Counted from the stretch's first letter, positions 32,444-43,575 are shown. The stretch: DNA of 64,000 nucleotides from VXOI01 sp965215675 (GCA_965215675.1 OZ244112.1:1116001-1180000); one strand, 5' to 3'. The notes: generated by a model from the letters alone, not told the origin. Translations and numbers: made by a program.

Positions 32444-33601
32444 CTAGATAGCGTAATCCTTCAACAATTGGCGCGCAATCAGCAGTCGCTGGACCTCCGA
32501 CGTTCCCTCGTAGATCGTGGTTACGCGGGCGTCCCGAAGGATGCGCTCAACCCCTGCCTCCTGGAAGTACCCGGATCCGCCGTGAATCTGCAGCGCCTTG
32601 TCGGCAACGCGGATGCACATCTCGGACGCGATCAGCTTGGCGATGGAAGCCTCCTGCAGGAAAGGCTCTCCAGCGTCCTTGAGTGTGGCGGCGTTCATGG
32701 TGACCACGCGGGCGGCGTGCACCTCGGAAGCCATGTCGGCCAGCATGAACTGGATGCCCTGGTGCTGGGCGATGGGCTGACCGAAGGTTTGGCGCTGCTG
32801 GGCATAGCGCAATGCAGCCTCCAGCGCCGACTGACCGATACCGGTGCTCTGGGCGGCGATGATGATGCGGCTGGAGGTCAGAATCTCCATGGCTTGGTTG
32901 AAGCCACGTCCCTCTTCGCCCAGCAGGTTCTCGGTGGGGACGGGCGTGTCCTGGAAAACGATCTCGTCCGTGGTGGAGCTGCGCATGCCGAGCTTCCCGT
33001 GCATGGGGTTGATGGTCAGCCCCGGCGAGCCCTTGTCGACGATGAATGCGCTCACGCCCTTGTATCCCTGGTTGCGGTCCTGCGTGGCGAAGACCACGAT
33101 GTTCTGGGCCACCGAGGCGTTGGTTATGAACATCTTGCTGCCATTCAGGAAGTAGGTGCCGTCTCGCTCGACCGCGGTGGTCTGCATCGCCGCGGCATCT
33201 GAGCCGCCCCCAGGCTCGGTTAGACCGAACGCAGCCACGCCTCGACCGTCCACCAGCGGCGGCAGGACACGCTCTTTCTGCTCCTCGCTGCCGAACCGGT
33301 CGATGGATGCCACCCCCAGGGCCAAGTGCGCCAGCCAGCTGACGGAAGCTGAAGCATCTCCCCTCGCCACCTCCTCGGCCGCGATGGATACCTGCCGGTA
33401 GCCGGCGGGGCCGCTGCCTCCGTACTTGACGTCGACACCCAGGCCGGTCAGCCCCAGCTCAGCGAACCCTCGCCAGGCGTCCCATTGGAACTCGCCTCGT
33501 TCGTCTGACTCCCTTGCCTTGGGCGCAATCTCGCGGTCCACAAAGTCGCGCAGAGTTGTCTGGAGCATCTGCTCCTCTTCGTTAAGTATCAGATCGGCCA
33601 T
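32444..33601 (-). CDS. Acyl-CoA dehydrogenase
   Basis: FAD enzyme forming the alpha,beta double bond of acyl-CoA. Seen: AFGLTEPGGGSDAAAMQTTA near residue 130 (FAD/substrate loop), the strand FLNGSKMFITNA, RRQ-type helices YAQQRQTFGQPIAQHQGIQFMLADM near 270, and IHGGSGYFQEAGVERILRDARVTTIYEGTSEVQRLLIARQL near 345, where the catalytic Glu is the YEGTSE residue. 385 residues. Between the mutase subunits, it suggests branched-chain or propionyl-type acyl-CoA breakdown. Confidence 0.93.
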   Translation of the reverse strand: MADLILNEEEQMLQTTLRDFVDREIAPKARESDERGEFQWDAWRGFAELGLTGLGVDVKYGGSGPAGYRQVSIAAEEVARGDASASVSWLAHLALGVASIDRFGSEEQKERVLPPLVDGRGVAAFGLTEPGGGSDAAAMQTTAVERDGTYFLNGSKMFITNASVAQNIVVFATQDRNQGYKGVSAFIVDKGSPGLTINPMHGKLGMRSSTTDEIVFQDTPVPTENLLGEEGRGFNQAMEILTSSRIIIAAQSTGIGQSALEAALRYAQQRQTFGQPIAQHQGIQFMLADMASEVHAARVVTMNAATLKDAGEPFLQEASIAKLIASEMCIRVADKALQIHGGSGYFQEAGVERILRDARVTTIYEGTSEVQRLLIARQLLKDYAI

Positions 33602-33768
33602 GTGGGTTACTCTCCTGTATCGCCACCGAAATCTTCAAACTATTTTACAGGCGCCTCGCCGGTTGCCGTAACTCCCAGCTGGAGATGATCCGTCGAATCG
33701 AGTAAGCAATTCCCCACGATTCTCTGGCCCCGCTCGGAAATCAAAGAACGGGTGCCTCAGCACCGCCC

Positions 33769-35448
<1,680 letters not shown>

Positions 35449-35629
35449 CTGAAACCGTAGCAGCCAGTGTAACCGTAAGCCTATACAGGCTCAAGGCGCG
35501 CCCCAACTGACGCCGCAGGGCGTATAATGGAATGGTTACATAATGGTTCGATTGAACCGGAATTGAGCCTGGCTGTAAGCAATACAAAATCAAAAGTCGG
35601 ATAATACAGGCTCAGGGAGGGGATAAATC
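35449..35629. promoter_or_regulatory. Divergent control region between mcmA and the hendecad protein gene
   Basis: Contains TATAAT at 35523-35528, a second GGATAAT near 35599, the palindrome GGTTC-GATT-GAACC at 35545-35558, AGCCT-ATAC-AGGCT at 35478-35491 and an 11-bp direct repeat ATACAGGCTCA at 35483 and 35604. The repeats bracket the TATAAT and suggest regulated transcription. GGGAGGGG lies just before the ATG at 35630. Confidence 0.45.
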
Positions 35630-36745
35630 ATGGTCTTGGGAAATTTCGGCCGCACTATTAGAGATTCCATTACCGGCACCATATCTGGAGCCGGCAATGT
35701 GCTGGAAACCACGGTGTCCTCGGCGAGGGATGTGACCGTTGGCGCGCTGTCCGGTTCCCGGGTGGCGGTCAATGAATTGCAGGGGCTGGTTGTCGACGTA
35801 ATGCAGGGCACGATCCAGGCTACCGGAGGGGTGGGGGCAGAACTCGGCTCCACCGCCAAGGGCGCTGTTATCGGCGTAATTCGCGGCGTGGGTGAGGTGG
35901 CGACCGTCACCGTCGGCGTCTGCAGTGACACGGTCAGGGCAGCCATCAAGGGCACCAGCGATGTCGGAGGCGACGTGGCCACGGTTGCTCGCAGCGCCGT
36001 GGAGGGCACTCTGGAAACAACCAAGAGCGTCGGCCTGCGCGCTGAGGATGCGGTATTCAGCGTTACTCGTGGCGCTATTCAGGGTACGAGAGATGTGGGA
36101 GGCGACCTCGGCTCTACTGCTCGGGATGCGGCAAAGGGCGCAGTAACCGGGACCGCAGAGGTGGGTGGCAACGTGCTGCAGGCCGTCGAAGACAGTACCC
36201 GCGGGCTCATCCAGGGCGCTGCCGATGTCGGCGGCGACGTTGGCTCTGTTACCCGCAATGCCGTCGAGGGGACCATCGAGGCGACCGCCTCCGTATCCGT
36301 CCGGTTGCAGGACGCGGCCTTCAGCGTGGCCCGGGGCGCCATTCACGGCTCCCGCGAGATCGGAGGAGACCTGGCAAGCACGGCTCGGGACACCATTAAC
36401 GGCTCGGTCATCGGTGCCAACCAGATCGGCGGTAATGTGCTGGTAGCCATTGAGGACACCGCTCGTGGACTGGTGAAGGGCACGGCTGAGGTCGGCGGCG
36501 ATGTCGCCGGAGTGGCAAGAACAGCGGTCGAGGAGTCCATCGAGGCCGCCAAGCGAATTGGCATCAGGGCAGAGGACGCGGCATCAGCGGCAGCCAACGG
36601 GGCCGTCAGTGCCGCAGGCTCCTTTGGCGAGGCCACGACGACTGCTGTAACCAACAATGTGAGCGGTGTCATCGGCGGCGTCTCGGTTGCGCTGAGGGCC
36701 CCGTTCCGCTCTCAGGAACAGGAAAAAAAGGACGACGCCTCCTGA
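35630..36745 (+). CDS. Protein built of 11-residue (hendecad) repeats, perilipin/LEA-like
   Basis: 371 residues, almost wholly an 11-residue repeat: from about residue 9 the sequence can be cut every 11 residues without a gap (for example GTSDVGGDVAT, VARSAVEGTLE, TTKSVGLRAED, AVFSVTRGAIQ). Four such units make a 44-residue block and two blocks an 88-residue super-repeat, present twice (from GTSDVGGD and GAADVGGD) with partial copies either side. The composition is Gly/Val/Ala/Thr with regular charged residues; no signal peptide, membrane helix or enzyme motif is seen. The C-terminus is charged (QEQEKKDDAS). Such repeats form amphipathic helices in perilipin-4, synuclein and LEA proteins. A lipid-surface or stress role is inference. 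Confidence 0.75.
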   Translation: MVLGNFGRTIRDSITGTISGAGNVLETTVSSARDVTVGALSGSRVAVNELQGLVVDVMQGTIQATGGVGAELGSTAKGAVIGVIRGVGEVATVTVGVCSDTVRAAIKGTSDVGGDVATVARSAVEGTLETTKSVGLRAEDAVFSVTRGAIQGTRDVGGDLGSTARDAAKGAVTGTAEVGGNVLQAVEDSTRGLIQGAADVGGDVGSVTRNAVEGTIEATASVSVRLQDAAFSVARGAIHGSREIGGDLASTARDTINGSVIGANQIGGNVLVAIEDTARGLVKGTAEVGGDVAGVARTAVEESIEAAKRIGIRAEDAASAAANGAVSAAGSFGEATTTAVTNNVSGVIGGVSVALRAPFRSQEQEKKDDAS

Positions 36746-36838
36746 GGTCACTTTCACCCCACGGCAACGTCGGGACAACTGGCATCATTGCCAGGCATGA
36801 CAAGCCGGGAACCGCCGGTGGAACACTCAACCTTCGAA

Positions 36839-36866
36839 CGGGGGACCCGTGCCAACGAGTCCCCCG
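36839..36866 (+). terminator. Terminator hairpin after the hendecad gene
   Basis: Perfect stem CGGGGGAC/GTCCCCCG with a 12-nt loop, followed by TTTAC. It separates the hendecad gene from yihY and argues for the yihY start at 36881. Confidence 0.6.
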
Positions 36867-36880
36867 TTTACAATCAGAAT

Positions 36881-37909
36881 ATGCTGAGCATCCCTGAGCC
36901 CCTGACTCGAATTCAGAGATGGTTGTTCTCAGCCGGACAGCGGTCCGTGAGGGTGCCCTCGCGTGCGAGCCACTTGCACCCGCGACTACGCGCCCGGATC
37001 CGTTGGTTGAGGGTCAGGCTGGTCCGCGTGCCGGGGATGGAGCTTGCGTGGCGCACCTGGCGCGAACTTGGGGATGACCACGCTATAGATCTGGCCGCCG
37101 CGATTGCCTACTACTCCGTCCTTTCTCTCTTTCCTTTGGCCATCGGGCTCGTGAGCTTGTTCAGCCTTGTGCTGGAATCCGAGGCCGTTGAGCGGGAAGT
37201 CCACAATTTCTTCAACACATATTTGCCAGGTTCTCACGGAATCCTGACGGCCAACGTGGAAGCGGTGCACAACATCCGCGGTGTGCTGGGTATCTTCAGT
37301 ATCGTGGGCCTGATGTGGTCCTCCACTTTGCTGTTCGGTGCCGTTACGCGGGCCGTGAACCGGGCCTGGGATATCGACCATGACAGGCCCTTTTACATCG
37401 AGAAGCCGCGCCACATCCTGATGGCCATGAGCGTCGCCCCGCTGTTCATTATTTCTTTGGTGCTGACTACGGGTCTGCAGGTACTGGGCAGCGAGAATAT
37501 TCCGGTGTTGGGCAGGCTTGCGTTCCTCGAACACAACGGCATCAACGCTCTGGTGAGGCCTGTGCCGTTTGTCTTCTCGCTGATCATATTCCTGCTCATC
37601 TACAAGTTCACTCCCATGGTCCGCACCTATTGGCGTTTTGTCTGGCCGGGAGCAATACTTGCCGCACTGTTGTTCGAAGCCGCCAAGAGCTTTTTTGTAT
37701 TTTATCTCGAGAACTATGCCGCTTTCGAGAGAATTTATGGCACGCTGACGTCGGTGATTGTCCTTCTTGCCTGGACCTACCTGTCTGGTTTTATTGTCGT
37801 CATCGGCGCCGAGGTGTCATCCGAGTATTATCGGATAAGAATGGGCGGAGTCAGGGGACGCCCAATTGCATTCGGCCGCCGCCGCCGCTCCCTCCGTTTG
37901 CGCAGATAG
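36881..37909 (+). CDS. yihY: YihY/UPF0761 family inner-membrane protein
   Basis: Multi-pass membrane protein of the YihY (formerly RNase BN-annotated) family, function not settled. Seen: DDHAIDLAAAIAYYSVLSLFPLAIGLVSLF near residue 65 (the family signature region), LMWSSTLLFGAVTRAVNRAWD near 145, and FEAAKSFFVFYLENYAAFERIYGTLTSVIVLLAWTYLSGFIVVIGAEVSSEY near 265-320. Six helices are predicted by eye. I chose the ATG after the terminator; an earlier ATG at 36788 lies inside the terminator leader. The C-terminus is Arg-rich. Confidence 0.85.
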   Translation: MLSIPEPLTRIQRWLFSAGQRSVRVPSRASHLHPRLRARIRWLRVRLVRVPGMELAWRTWRELGDDHAIDLAAAIAYYSVLSLFPLAIGLVSLFSLVLESEAVEREVHNFFNTYLPGSHGILTANVEAVHNIRGVLGIFSIVGLMWSSTLLFGAVTRAVNRAWDIDHDRPFYIEKPRHILMAMSVAPLFIISLVLTTGLQVLGSENIPVLGRLAFLEHNGINALVRPVPFVFSLIIFLLIYKFTPMVRTYWRFVWPGAILAALLFEAAKSFFVFYLENYAAFERIYGTLTSVIVLLAWTYLSGFIVVIGAEVSSEYYRIRMGGVRGRPIAFGRRRRSLRLRR

Positions 37910-38664
37910 GGGCTCCTCCGGATTGCCCCCGCTCCGGTGCCGTTCGATTGAGGCCGTTCGCCGGCTTGCGATTGGTCGTTGCCGTGAAGCAAACCCTAAT
38001 GAGGCATTTCCAAGCGGCGGGAATGGAACTGCACCCGGAATCCAGCATGTCGCCCCGTCCCCTTGCTGACTCTATCCACTGAACCCTGTTCACTGACAGA
38101 AGCCCCTTGCTAAGCCTCATGACACATCCCCACCATAAAATGCAGCGGATCCATAGGCCCGTGATTCCAACACCGCGACCGACGCAGCAGGCGCATCCAA
38201 GATCGACTACCCCGACCTTAACTCCGGCACGCCACACCAGGCCGCAGGGCCTGCACCCGACTCGATCGGGGGCAGGCGCCGAACCTCAGGAAATAGCAAA
38301 ACTGCATAGAGCTGCACACACTTCACCCCCTTAACGGCATTAACCCCAATTGCAGTCCCCCTACTCCGGCGCCCCAATGCCCCCTGGGAATCCGGAATCC
38401 AGGGCCGGGGTTCATCGTAGGTCAGTGGCAGGTCCCACGGCAGAAGTGATGGTTCGACCGCCTGAAACGGAACGCTGCTTCCCCGACCGCTCTTCTTGCG
38501 ACGCCTATCCCACGCCCATATACTCAGGCAACGACCGGGCACTCACCAAGGGCGCCGGTTGCGACCTGCGACCTGAAGGACAAGCCGAGGGTCTCGGTGG
38601 GATGCCGCTTTGGCGCGCGTCGCCCCAATCGAACGTTGCCCCAACCGAAGAGGATGTGACACCC
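37910..38664. other. Non-coding spacer B (0.75 kb) upstream of the coxL-like gene
   Basis: No credible gene. It contains copy B of the 87-bp repeat. The open frame running from 38350 into the coxL-like gene has no family character before about 38665. Confidence 0.6.
38094..38180 (+). repeat. 87-bp dispersed repeat, copy B
   Basis: TGACAGAAGCCCCTTGCTAA then GCCTCATGACAC; first ~33 bp nearly identical to copies at 20290 and 60468, later bases diverged (ACCAT and GCGACC blocks still shared). Confidence 0.7.
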
Positions 38665-41019
38665 GTGACTGCTCAACCATCCACCCAATCGTACATCGGC
38701 GCATCCATCCTCAGGCGGGAAGACGTGCGATTCCTCACCGGGCGGGGCCAGTACCTCGACGACATCCGCGTTTCGGGAATGCTGCACGCCGCGATTTTGC
38801 GCAGTCCCCACGCCCATGCCCGGGTCTTGGGTATCGACGCCTTGGCTGCTCGGGCGGTCGAAGGGGTTGTGGCCGTATTCACCTACTCAGACATGGCCGA
38901 GTTGGCCAAGCCAATTCCCATGCGTGTCTTTCCGTTGCCGGGACTGGAAGACTACTTGCAGACGCCCCTCTCCGCCGACACCGTGCGCCACGCTGGAGAG
39001 GCGGTGGCAGTGGTGGTCGCCCAAAGCCGCTACATCGCCGAAGACGCGCTTGATTTGATCGCCGTCGACTATGAGCCTCTGCCCGCCGTGACCGGTGTTA
39101 ACGACGCGCTGACTGATTCGGTGCTGGTTCACCCGGCCAACGGTACCAACCTGGCCGGCTCTGCGGAGATAAACGTGGGAGACGTGGATGCGGCCTTCCG
39201 CGAGGCCGACTACATTCGCAGGGAGGAGTTCCGCACCAACCGCCACACCGCTAACCCGATGGAAACGCGAGGGCTGCTTGCCAGCTACGACCCTTCCGAT
39301 GGCCACATGCGGGTCTGGGGACCGACCAAGGTTTCTCACACCAACCGCGCTATACTCGCGCGCCACCTCGAAATTGAGGAGGAACGCATCCACTTTATCG
39401 AGCCGGATGTGGGTGGCGGATTTGGAGTCCGGGGCGAATTCTACGCCGAGGATTTCCTGATTCCTTTTGCCTCGTTCAGGTTGGGGCGTCCCGTCAAGTG
39501 GGTCGAAGACCGCGTGGAGCACCTTGCCTCGGCCAATCACTCCCGCGAGGTCCTGTGCCAGGTGGAGATCGCAGCACGCAACGACGGCACATTGCTGGGG
39601 CTGAAGACGACGGTCTACGGAGATATGGGCGCCTACGTACGGACCCACGGCAGCGTGGTGCCGGCCCTGACTGCCGTCATGATGACCGGCCCCTATCGCG
39701 TTCCCAATTTCCACGCCTCTGTGAACTGCGTCATGACCAACAAGATGGGCGCTGGTACCTACCGCGCCCCTGGATTCTTCGAAGGGACTTTCATCCGGGA
39801 GCGATTGCTTGACATGGTAGCCGGCGACCTCGGTCTGGATCCGGCGGAGCTTCGCCGCCGCAACCTGATCGCCGCCAGCGAGATGCCCTACGACGCTGGC
39901 CCCACCCGCCTTGACGGGCGCAACACGGTGTATGACAGCGGGGACTACGCCAGCGCATTCAACCGCACTCTGGAGCAGATAGGTTACGGCGAGTTGTCCT
40001 CAAGGGAAGGCCCCGACGAATCGGGGCGCTACCACGGCGTTGGTATCGCCTCCTACGTCGAACCGACCGGCTTTGGGCCCTTTGAAGGCGCACGGGTCCT
40101 GGTCACGCCGGAGGGCGCGGTGGAGGTGTACCTCGGCACGACCACCATGGGGCAGGGACATGAGACTGTGATGGCCCAGATCTGCGCCGACTCGCTCAGC
40201 GTGCCCATCGAGGACGTGACCATTTTCCATGGCAGCACCGACTACATACCCGCCAGCATCGGCACCTTTGGCAGTCGGGCAACGGTGATGGCCGGGAGCG
40301 CCATTGACATGTCGTGCCAGACCCTGCGGGCCAGGATCCTGGCCCTGGCAGCCAGCTATCTTGACACTGCGCCAGAGGTTCTCGACCTTAGGCACGGCAT
40401 CGTTGTCGTGAAGGACAGCCCCGTCGACGAGAGGCAGTTGACGCTGCAGCAGGTGGCGGCCCTGGCCGAATCCCAGCGTCAGTTCGACGATCCCGACACC
40501 GCTCTGGACGCCACTGAATACTTCCGCATCGAGGAATGGACCTACTCCTACGGCAGCCATGCCGCCCACGTCGCAGTGGACCCGGAGACGGGCAAGCTGG
40601 AGGTCTTGCGCTACGTGGTGGTGGAAGACGTGGGGCGCTGCATTAACCCGATGACAATGCACGGCCAGTCGGTGGGTGGAGCAGCCCAGGGAATAGGCGG
40701 CGCCGTGTTGGAAGAGCTCGTGTATGACATCAGCGGGCAACTGATCTCGGGTACCCTGATGGACTACCTGCTGCCCACCAGCCAGGACATACCGGACATA
40801 GAGACCGTGATAACCGAGGAGGCCCCTTCACCCCTGAACCCGCTGGGCGTCAAGGGCGCGGGCGAAGGTGCGATCCTGGCGACCGGCGCCGCCTTGGGCA
40901 ACGCCGTCGCCAATGCCCTCGCCCCCTTCGGCGTACGGGTGAACAGCATGCCCTTCAGTCCCGACAACATTCGGCGCTGGATTGCCGAGGGGCAGAAGGG
41001 GTCGGAACAGGGCAGCTAG
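38665..41019 (+). CDS. Molybdopterin-binding large subunit, xanthine dehydrogenase/CoxL family
   Basis: Catalytic subunit of a molybdenum hydroxylase. Seen: SILRREDVRFLTGRGQYLDDI at the start, GEAVAVVVAQSRYIAEDA near residue 110, DVGGGFGVRGEFYAED near 250, GTYRAPGFFEGTFIRERLLD near 365, TTMGQGHETVMAQI near 490, and the catalytic Glu in GVKGAGEGAIL near 730. The loop TYRAPGFFEG differs from both CO dehydrogenase signatures (AYRCSFR and AYRGAGR), so CO is unlikely. A GTG at 38665 with GAAGAGG upstream gives 784 residues, the usual size. The small and medium subunits are not adjacent. Confidence 0.88.
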   Translation: MTAQPSTQSYIGASILRREDVRFLTGRGQYLDDIRVSGMLHAAILRSPHAHARVLGIDALAARAVEGVVAVFTYSDMAELAKPIPMRVFPLPGLEDYLQTPLSADTVRHAGEAVAVVVAQSRYIAEDALDLIAVDYEPLPAVTGVNDALTDSVLVHPANGTNLAGSAEINVGDVDAAFREADYIRREEFRTNRHTANPMETRGLLASYDPSDGHMRVWGPTKVSHTNRAILARHLEIEEERIHFIEPDVGGGFGVRGEFYAEDFLIPFASFRLGRPVKWVEDRVEHLASANHSREVLCQVEIAARNDGTLLGLKTTVYGDMGAYVRTHGSVVPALTAVMMTGPYRVPNFHASVNCVMTNKMGAGTYRAPGFFEGTFIRERLLDMVAGDLGLDPAELRRRNLIAASEMPYDAGPTRLDGRNTVYDSGDYASAFNRTLEQIGYGELSSREGPDESGRYHGVGIASYVEPTGFGPFEGARVLVTPEGAVEVYLGTTTMGQGHETVMAQICADSLSVPIEDVTIFHGSTDYIPASIGTFGSRATVMAGSAIDMSCQTLRARILALAASYLDTAPEVLDLRHGIVVVKDSPVDERQLTLQQVAALAESQRQFDDPDTALDATEYFRIEEWTYSYGSHAAHVAVDPETGKLEVLRYVVVEDVGRCINPMTMHGQSVGGAAQGIGGAVLEELVYDISGQLISGTLMDYLLPTSQDIPDIETVITEEAPSPLNPLGVKGAGEGAILATGAALGNAVANALAPFGVRVNSMPFSPDNIRRWIAEGQKGSEQGS

Positions 41020-41405
41020 CCCAGGACGGCTATCGCCTCAATTTCCACGTCGAGGCCCGGCTCCGCCAGCGCGCTGATTTCAATCAGCGAATTGGCCGGG
41101 TACTTCCCCTGGAAGTACCGTTCGAATATCTCCGCCTGTTTTTCCGGTTGGCTGGTCCAGTCCGCAATGCTGGTGACGAAACAGGTGATCTTGGCGATGT
41201 CCCCCGGACTGCCTCCTTCCGCCTTGACGACACCGACAACCCGCTTGAGAGTCTCCTCCAGCTGTTCCATCAACGGCTTTCCCTGCGCGTCGGAGCCGCG
41301 AGCTGTGCAGCCAGAAACGAACAGCAGATTGCCGGCGCGCGTCCCCCGGCTGTACGTGGGACCCGCTGGAGCTATGTCCGGATAGTCCCGGTGTTCAACT
41401 GCCAT
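41016..41405 (-). CDS. RidA/YjgF family protein
   Basis: Trimeric enamine/imine deaminase family, 129 residues. Seen: GPTYSRGTRAGNLLFVSGCTARG, MEQLEETLKRVVGVVKAEGGSPGDIAKITCFVT, and PANSLIEISALAEPGLDVEIEAIAV. The usual catalytic Arg is not in the archetypal R105 context (IEISAL), so it may belong to a RidA paralogue group rather than classical RidA. It overlaps the coxL-like gene end by 4 bp, convergently. Confidence 0.85.
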   Translation of the reverse strand: MAVEHRDYPDIAPAGPTYSRGTRAGNLLFVSGCTARGSDAQGKPLMEQLEETLKRVVGVVKAEGGSPGDIAKITCFVTSIADWTSQPEKQAEIFERYFQGKYPANSLIEISALAEPGLDVEIEAIAVLG

Positions 41406-41538
41406 GGTTTACTTCCAGGAAAAAATTTATGGTTAAATACCATCGCTTTCGATAGCACGATGATCGGCCGATACAGAGCATTTGGTACAGTCTCACGTCA
41501 GGAAATATCGGTTGGAACGTGACCGCCTGCCGCACCGA

Positions 41539-41569
41539 TTGGCGTACCCATCGGCTGGGAACCTATAAT
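41539..41569 (+). promoter_or_regulatory. Promoter candidate for the antiporter gene
   Basis: TTGGCG and TATAAT separated by 19 bp, 56 bp before the ATG at 41625. Confidence 0.4.
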
Positions 41570-41624
41570 AGCGGCAATTTCTCCAATTCTGTTTCGAGTT
41601 TAGTTCCGGGTTTCTCGGAGGGAA

Positions 41625-43535
41625 ATGGGCGAGGCCCACCTCGAAAGTCAACTATTTGTTGACTTGGTAACCGTTGTCATCGCTGCCTTTGTGGGCGGGG
41701 TCGTGGCCCGTGTCCTGCGGGCCCCGCCAGTGCTGGGCTACTTGGCCATGGGCATGATCATCGGGCCCTATGTTGCTGGGAGGACCGGCGACGAATGGCT
41801 GCATTTTGCCACGGTAGCGGACGTTCCAACGGTGCACAAGCTGGCCGAGATCGGTGTCGTGCTCCTCGTCTTTGCCATTGGCATCGAGATTTCCTTTCGG
41901 GAGCTGGTGAGCCTCGGCAAGGTCATCGTAGTCGGCGGCATTCTGCAGATCGGTGTTACGGCGGCCCTGCTCACTCCCATAGGCCTGTTGCTGGGACTGG
42001 ACACGACCACGGCTATCATACTGGGAATGGTGGGTGCTTTGAGCAGCACCATGGTGGTGCTCAAAACACTGACGGACAGGGGCGAAATTCATAGCCTGCA
42101 CGGGCGCCTCCTGACTGGTTTCCTCCTGATGCAGGACCTGGTCTTCATTCTGATGATCGCCATGCTGCCGGCCTTTGTCGGTAGCGGCGGGGCCGAGGTT
42201 CTGAGAGAGGCGGGGATCGGAATACTTAAAACGGTAGTAATCATCGGCGGTGTGGCACTGCTGGGCATAAAGGTGATGCCATGGGCCATGAGCCGCATCA
42301 CTCTGCTGGGTTCTCGGGAAGTATTCGTCTTGATGGTGATGGCAATCGTTTTCGCCATTTCCGGCCTCACCAACTTTGTGGGGCTGTCGGCGGCATTGGG
42401 AGCCTTCGTTGCAGGTCTGTTGCTCAGCGAGTCCGACATAGGTCACTGGGCTTTGGCCGAAGTGGCCCCTTTGAGGGACATTTTTGCGGCCCTCTTTTTC
42501 GCCTCCCTGGGTATGCTCACCGACCCGGTATTCATCTATCAGCACTGGCCCAGTGTGCTGGCGGTCATCGGCTCGGCCGTGCTCATCAAGTTCATCGTCA
42601 CCGTCATCATTGTCCGGGTTGCGGGCTATCTGCCCAGCACCGCCCTGCTGGCCGGAGTGGGGATGGGGCAGATAGGCGAGTTCAGCTTCATCCTTGTGGC
42701 GGGTGCGCTTACGCTTGGGGTGGTTGACCAGTCATTCCACTCGCTCATCGTGGTCTCGGCGGTGCTGACCATGGCGGCTGGCCCTCCGGTGATATCCGGC
42801 GGAACGCATTTGGTCACGGTCCTGAGCCGACGCTTCCGGGTGCTGCGTCCATACCGCATTGGCGATCCCCACGCCGAAGAACGACCTCGGCAGACGTTCG
42901 GCCATGTCGTCATCTGCGGTTTGGGGCGCGTGGGTTCTCTGGTCGCCCAGGAACTCCGGGAACACAATGTACCATTCACAGTCGTGGACCTCGACCCCCG
43001 AACCCTGGACGAGTGGCGCGCAGATGGATACCACACGGTGCTCGGGTCATCAGATCGCGTCGAGGTCCTGCGTGCCGCTAGAGTGCCGCAGGCTGGGCTG
43101 TTGGTGGTCACCACGGGCGATCCGGTCTCGGTGGAAATTACCGCCTACCAGGCACTGCAGCTGCAACCTGGGCTCGACATAGTGGCGCGGGTACGGGCTC
43201 GTTCAGAAGGGGAGGACCTCCAACACATGGGGGTACAGGAAGTGGTCTGGCCGGAGATGGAAGCTGGACTGGAAATCGTACGCCATTCTCTCTCCCGCTA
43301 CCAGACCCCCGGATACGAGGTAGACCGCGTGATATACCAACTGCGCGAACGGCTGAGCTTCGTGGTGTCGGACGATTCCCGGCGGGTTAACCGACCAGGT
43401 TCTGACGGCGGCCGGCAAGGAACGGACGGCGACGGCGGTCCCGGCGAATCAGCCAGCACGAATGGTTCCGAGTCTCAGTCCGGTGGAACCACAGGCAGGA
43501 CCACCCGACCAGGCGCCCGCCGTCTCCGGGACTGA
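41625..43535 (+). CDS. CPA2-family cation:proton antiporter with RCK domain (KefB/YbaL-like)
   Basis: Membrane antiporter, probably K+(Na+)/H+. Residues 1-405 contain about 12 helices with LGYLAMGMIIGPY, AEIGVVLLVFAIGIEI, GALSSTMVVLKTL, GFLLMQDLVFILMIAM (the QD motif) and ALGAFVAGLLLSES. Residue 425 onward is a TrkA-N nucleotide-binding domain (HVVICGLGRVGSLVAQELREHNVPFTVVDLDP). The last ~60 residues are Gly/Ser/Thr-rich and probably disordered. GGAGGG lies just before the ATG. Followed by tRNA-Gly. Confidence 0.92.
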   Translation: MGEAHLESQLFVDLVTVVIAAFVGGVVARVLRAPPVLGYLAMGMIIGPYVAGRTGDEWLHFATVADVPTVHKLAEIGVVLLVFAIGIEISFRELVSLGKVIVVGGILQIGVTAALLTPIGLLLGLDTTTAIILGMVGALSSTMVVLKTLTDRGEIHSLHGRLLTGFLLMQDLVFILMIAMLPAFVGSGGAEVLREAGIGILKTVVIIGGVALLGIKVMPWAMSRITLLGSREVFVLMVMAIVFAISGLTNFVGLSAALGAFVAGLLLSESDIGHWALAEVAPLRDIFAALFFASLGMLTDPVFIYQHWPSVLAVIGSAVLIKFIVTVIIVRVAGYLPSTALLAGVGMGQIGEFSFILVAGALTLGVVDQSFHSLIVVSAVLTMAAGPPVISGGTHLVTVLSRRFRVLRPYRIGDPHAEERPRQTFGHVVICGLGRVGSLVAQELREHNVPFTVVDLDPRTLDEWRADGYHTVLGSSDRVEVLRAARVPQAGLLVVTTGDPVSVEITAYQALQLQPGLDIVARVRARSEGEDLQHMGVQEVVWPEMEAGLEIVRHSLSRYQTPGYEVDRVIYQLRERLSFVVSDDSRRVNRPGSDGGRQGTDGDGGPGESASTNGSESQSGGTTGRTTRPGARRLRD

Positions 43536-43575
43536 AATTACCCCGTCGAAACTGGAATGCCGTGCCCGTGAGGGC

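Noticed and set aside
35545..35558. GGTTCGATTGAACC considered as a tRNA T-arm
   Set aside because: No acceptor, D or anticodon arms around it; treated as a palindrome.
38350..38664. 105-residue N-terminal extension of the coxL-like protein
   Set aside because: Composition is unlike the family and the conserved start SILRREDVRFLTGRG follows the GTG at 38665 with a ribosome-binding site.
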